Shown in pieces: positions 63,031 to 64,000 of a DNA stretch of 64,000 nt; the first letter of the stretch is position 1, and every line of letters begins with the position of its first letter. The position numbers were made by a program, and so were the translations under genes. The notes under the pieces are model-generated. The model worked only from the letters and a program-made list of their open reading frames with translations. It ran no database searches and was not told the DNA's origin. The stretch is from Nevskia sp. (lineage in GTDB: Bacteria; Pseudomonadota; Gammaproteobacteria; Nevskiales; Nevskiaceae), in NCBI RefSeq assembly GCF_021732705.1, contig NZ_JAKFUM010000006.1, positions 286,198 through 350,197 on the forward strand, read 5' to 3'.

Positions 63031-64000
63031 ATGTTTGGAAACTGGGGACGCAAACTGATGTTGCAGGGCCTGCTGGCGCCGGCGCTGGCGCTGCTGACCT
63101 TCGTCGTGCTGTCCGGCGTCGCCTGGCTGCAGCCATCGATCTGGATCGTCGGCGCGGCGCTGGCGGCCGGCGGGCTGGTCGGGATCGCGGTCATCGATCT
63201 GCTGCAGACGCAGCATGCGCTGCTGCGCAATTACCCGATCCTCGCGCACATCCGCTTCTTTCTGGAGTCGATCCGGCCGGAAATGCGGCAGTACTTCGTC
63301 GAGGCCGATGGCGAAGCGACGCCGTTTTCGCGCGAACAGCGCTCGGTGGTCTACCAGCGGGCCAAGAACGTGCTCGACAAGCGCCCATTCGGCACCTTGC
63401 TGAATGTCTACGGCAGCGGCCACGAATGGCTCAACCATTCGCTGGCACCGGTCAAGATCGCGAAGGAAGACAGCGACTTCCGCGTTCTGGTCGGCGGTCC
63501 GGACTGTCTTCAGCCGTACGCGATCTCGGTGTTCAACATCTCGGCGATGAGCTTCGGCGCACTGTCGGCGAATGCGATCCGGGCGCTGAATCGCGGCGCT
63601 GCGCTCGGCGGCTTCGCCCACGACACCGGCGAAGGCTCGATCAGCCGCTACCACCGGCCGCAGAAGCCGGACGATCCTGCCGGCGACCTGATCTGGGAAA
63701 TCGGCAGCGGCTACTTCGGCTGCCGGACGAAGGACGGCGCGTTCGATCCGGAGAAATTCGCTCAGACTGCCGCCGATCCGCAGGTCAGGATGGTCGAGAT
63801 CAAGCTGTCGCAGGGCGCCAAGCCCGGCCACGGCGGCGTGCTGCCGGGCGCCAAGGTCACGGCCGAGATCGCGGAGGCGCGCGGTGTCGAGCCGGGGCAG
63901 GACTGCGTGTCGCCGGCCGCCCATTCGGCGTTCTCGACGCCGCTGGAGCTGGTCGCGTTCATCGCAACGCTGCGCCGGCTGAGTGGCGGCAAGCCGGTCG
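63031..64000 (+). CDS. FMN-binding glutamate synthase family protein, N-terminal part (runs off window)
   Basis: The frame starts at ATG 63031 behind GAGGGA and stays open to the window end (323 residues visible). Two hydrophobic helices at the N-terminus (residues about 10-60) anchor it in the membrane. RYHRP, LIWEIGSGYFGCRT and VEIKLSQGAKPGHGGVLPGA then match the FMN-binding domain of glutamate synthase. In this membrane-anchored, stand-alone group the true substrate is not settled; there is no glutaminase domain at the N-terminus. It is divergent from the SUF operon across 145 bp. Confidence 0.93.
   Translation, partial: MFGNWGRKLMLQGLLAPALALLTFVVLSGVAWLQPSIWIVGAALAAGGLVGIAVIDLLQTQHALLRNYPILAHIRFFLESIRPEMRQYFVEADGEATPFSREQRSVVYQRAKNVLDKRPFGTLLNVYGSGHEWLNHSLAPVKIAKEDSDFRVLVGGPDCLQPYAISVFNISAMSFGALSANAIRALNRGAALGGFAHDTGEGSISRYHRPQKPDDPAGDLIWEIGSGYFGCRTKDGAFDPEKFAQTAADPQVRMVEIKLSQGAKPGHGGVLPGAKVTAEIAEARGVEPGQDCVSPAAHSAFSTPLELVAFIATLRRLSGGKPV

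Overview
The window reads as a contiguous piece of a high-GC gammaproteobacterial chromosome. Three things support this: the gene content, the gene order, and the intact frames throughout. rplU-rpmA-obg-proB, rpsT/murJ-ribF-ileS-lspA and a converging type IV pilus minor-pilin operon follow the order known from Pseudomonas. The rplY-pth-ychF block, the Rrf2-sufBCDS operon and a long single-chain pyruvate carboxylase suggest a lineage near Xanthomonadales/Nevskiales rather than Pseudomonas itself; that placement is inference. I see no tRNA, rRNA, insertion sequence, prophage or CRISPR array.

Layout. 1-7.5 kb: sensory and signalling genes. These are the 3' end of a chemotaxis receptor, a short BLUF blue-light sensor, an unrecognised exported protein, a three-gene minus-strand unit (GNAT-like protein, ICMT-like membrane methyltransferase, FeeM-like N-acyltransferase) and an EAL protein with a decayed GGDEF domain. 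7.6-12 kb: an exported DUF1501/DUF1800 pair, the second carrying five IPT/TIG repeats. 12.5-15.1 kb: ychF, pth, rplY. 15.2-26.1 kb: metabolic genes (MDR oxidoreductase, M28 peptidase, CbbY-like phosphatase, winged-helix protein, pyruvate carboxylase, fabH, NicO transporter, alpha/beta hydrolase). 26.3-29.3 kb: rplU, rpmA, obg, proB. 29.5-34 kb: an RND efflux pair. 34.2-40.7 kb: rpsT (minus), then murJ, ribF, ileS, lspA. 40.7-57.4 kb: two complete, divergent minor-pilin operons in tandem on the minus strand, each with its own PilY1. 57.6-62.9 kb: the SUF iron-sulphur operon under an Rrf2 regulator. 63 kb to the end: the start of an FMN-binding glutamate synthase family protein.

How genes work together. 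The two pilin operons could build two alternative pilus tips, with PilY1 proteins of about 1813 and 1291 residues. Almost every junction inside them is a 4-nt stop/start overlap, which implies translational coupling. Near the left end, a 47/48-bp element is repeated upstream of both the unknown exported protein and the GNAT/ICMT/FeeM-like unit. It contains a conserved 11-mer followed by two 11-bp direct repeats. This makes the two units a candidate regulon, and possibly one undescribed acyl-conjugate pathway with a cell-envelope partner. That link is my main novel suggestion: the repeat is visible in the sequence, and the function is inferred.
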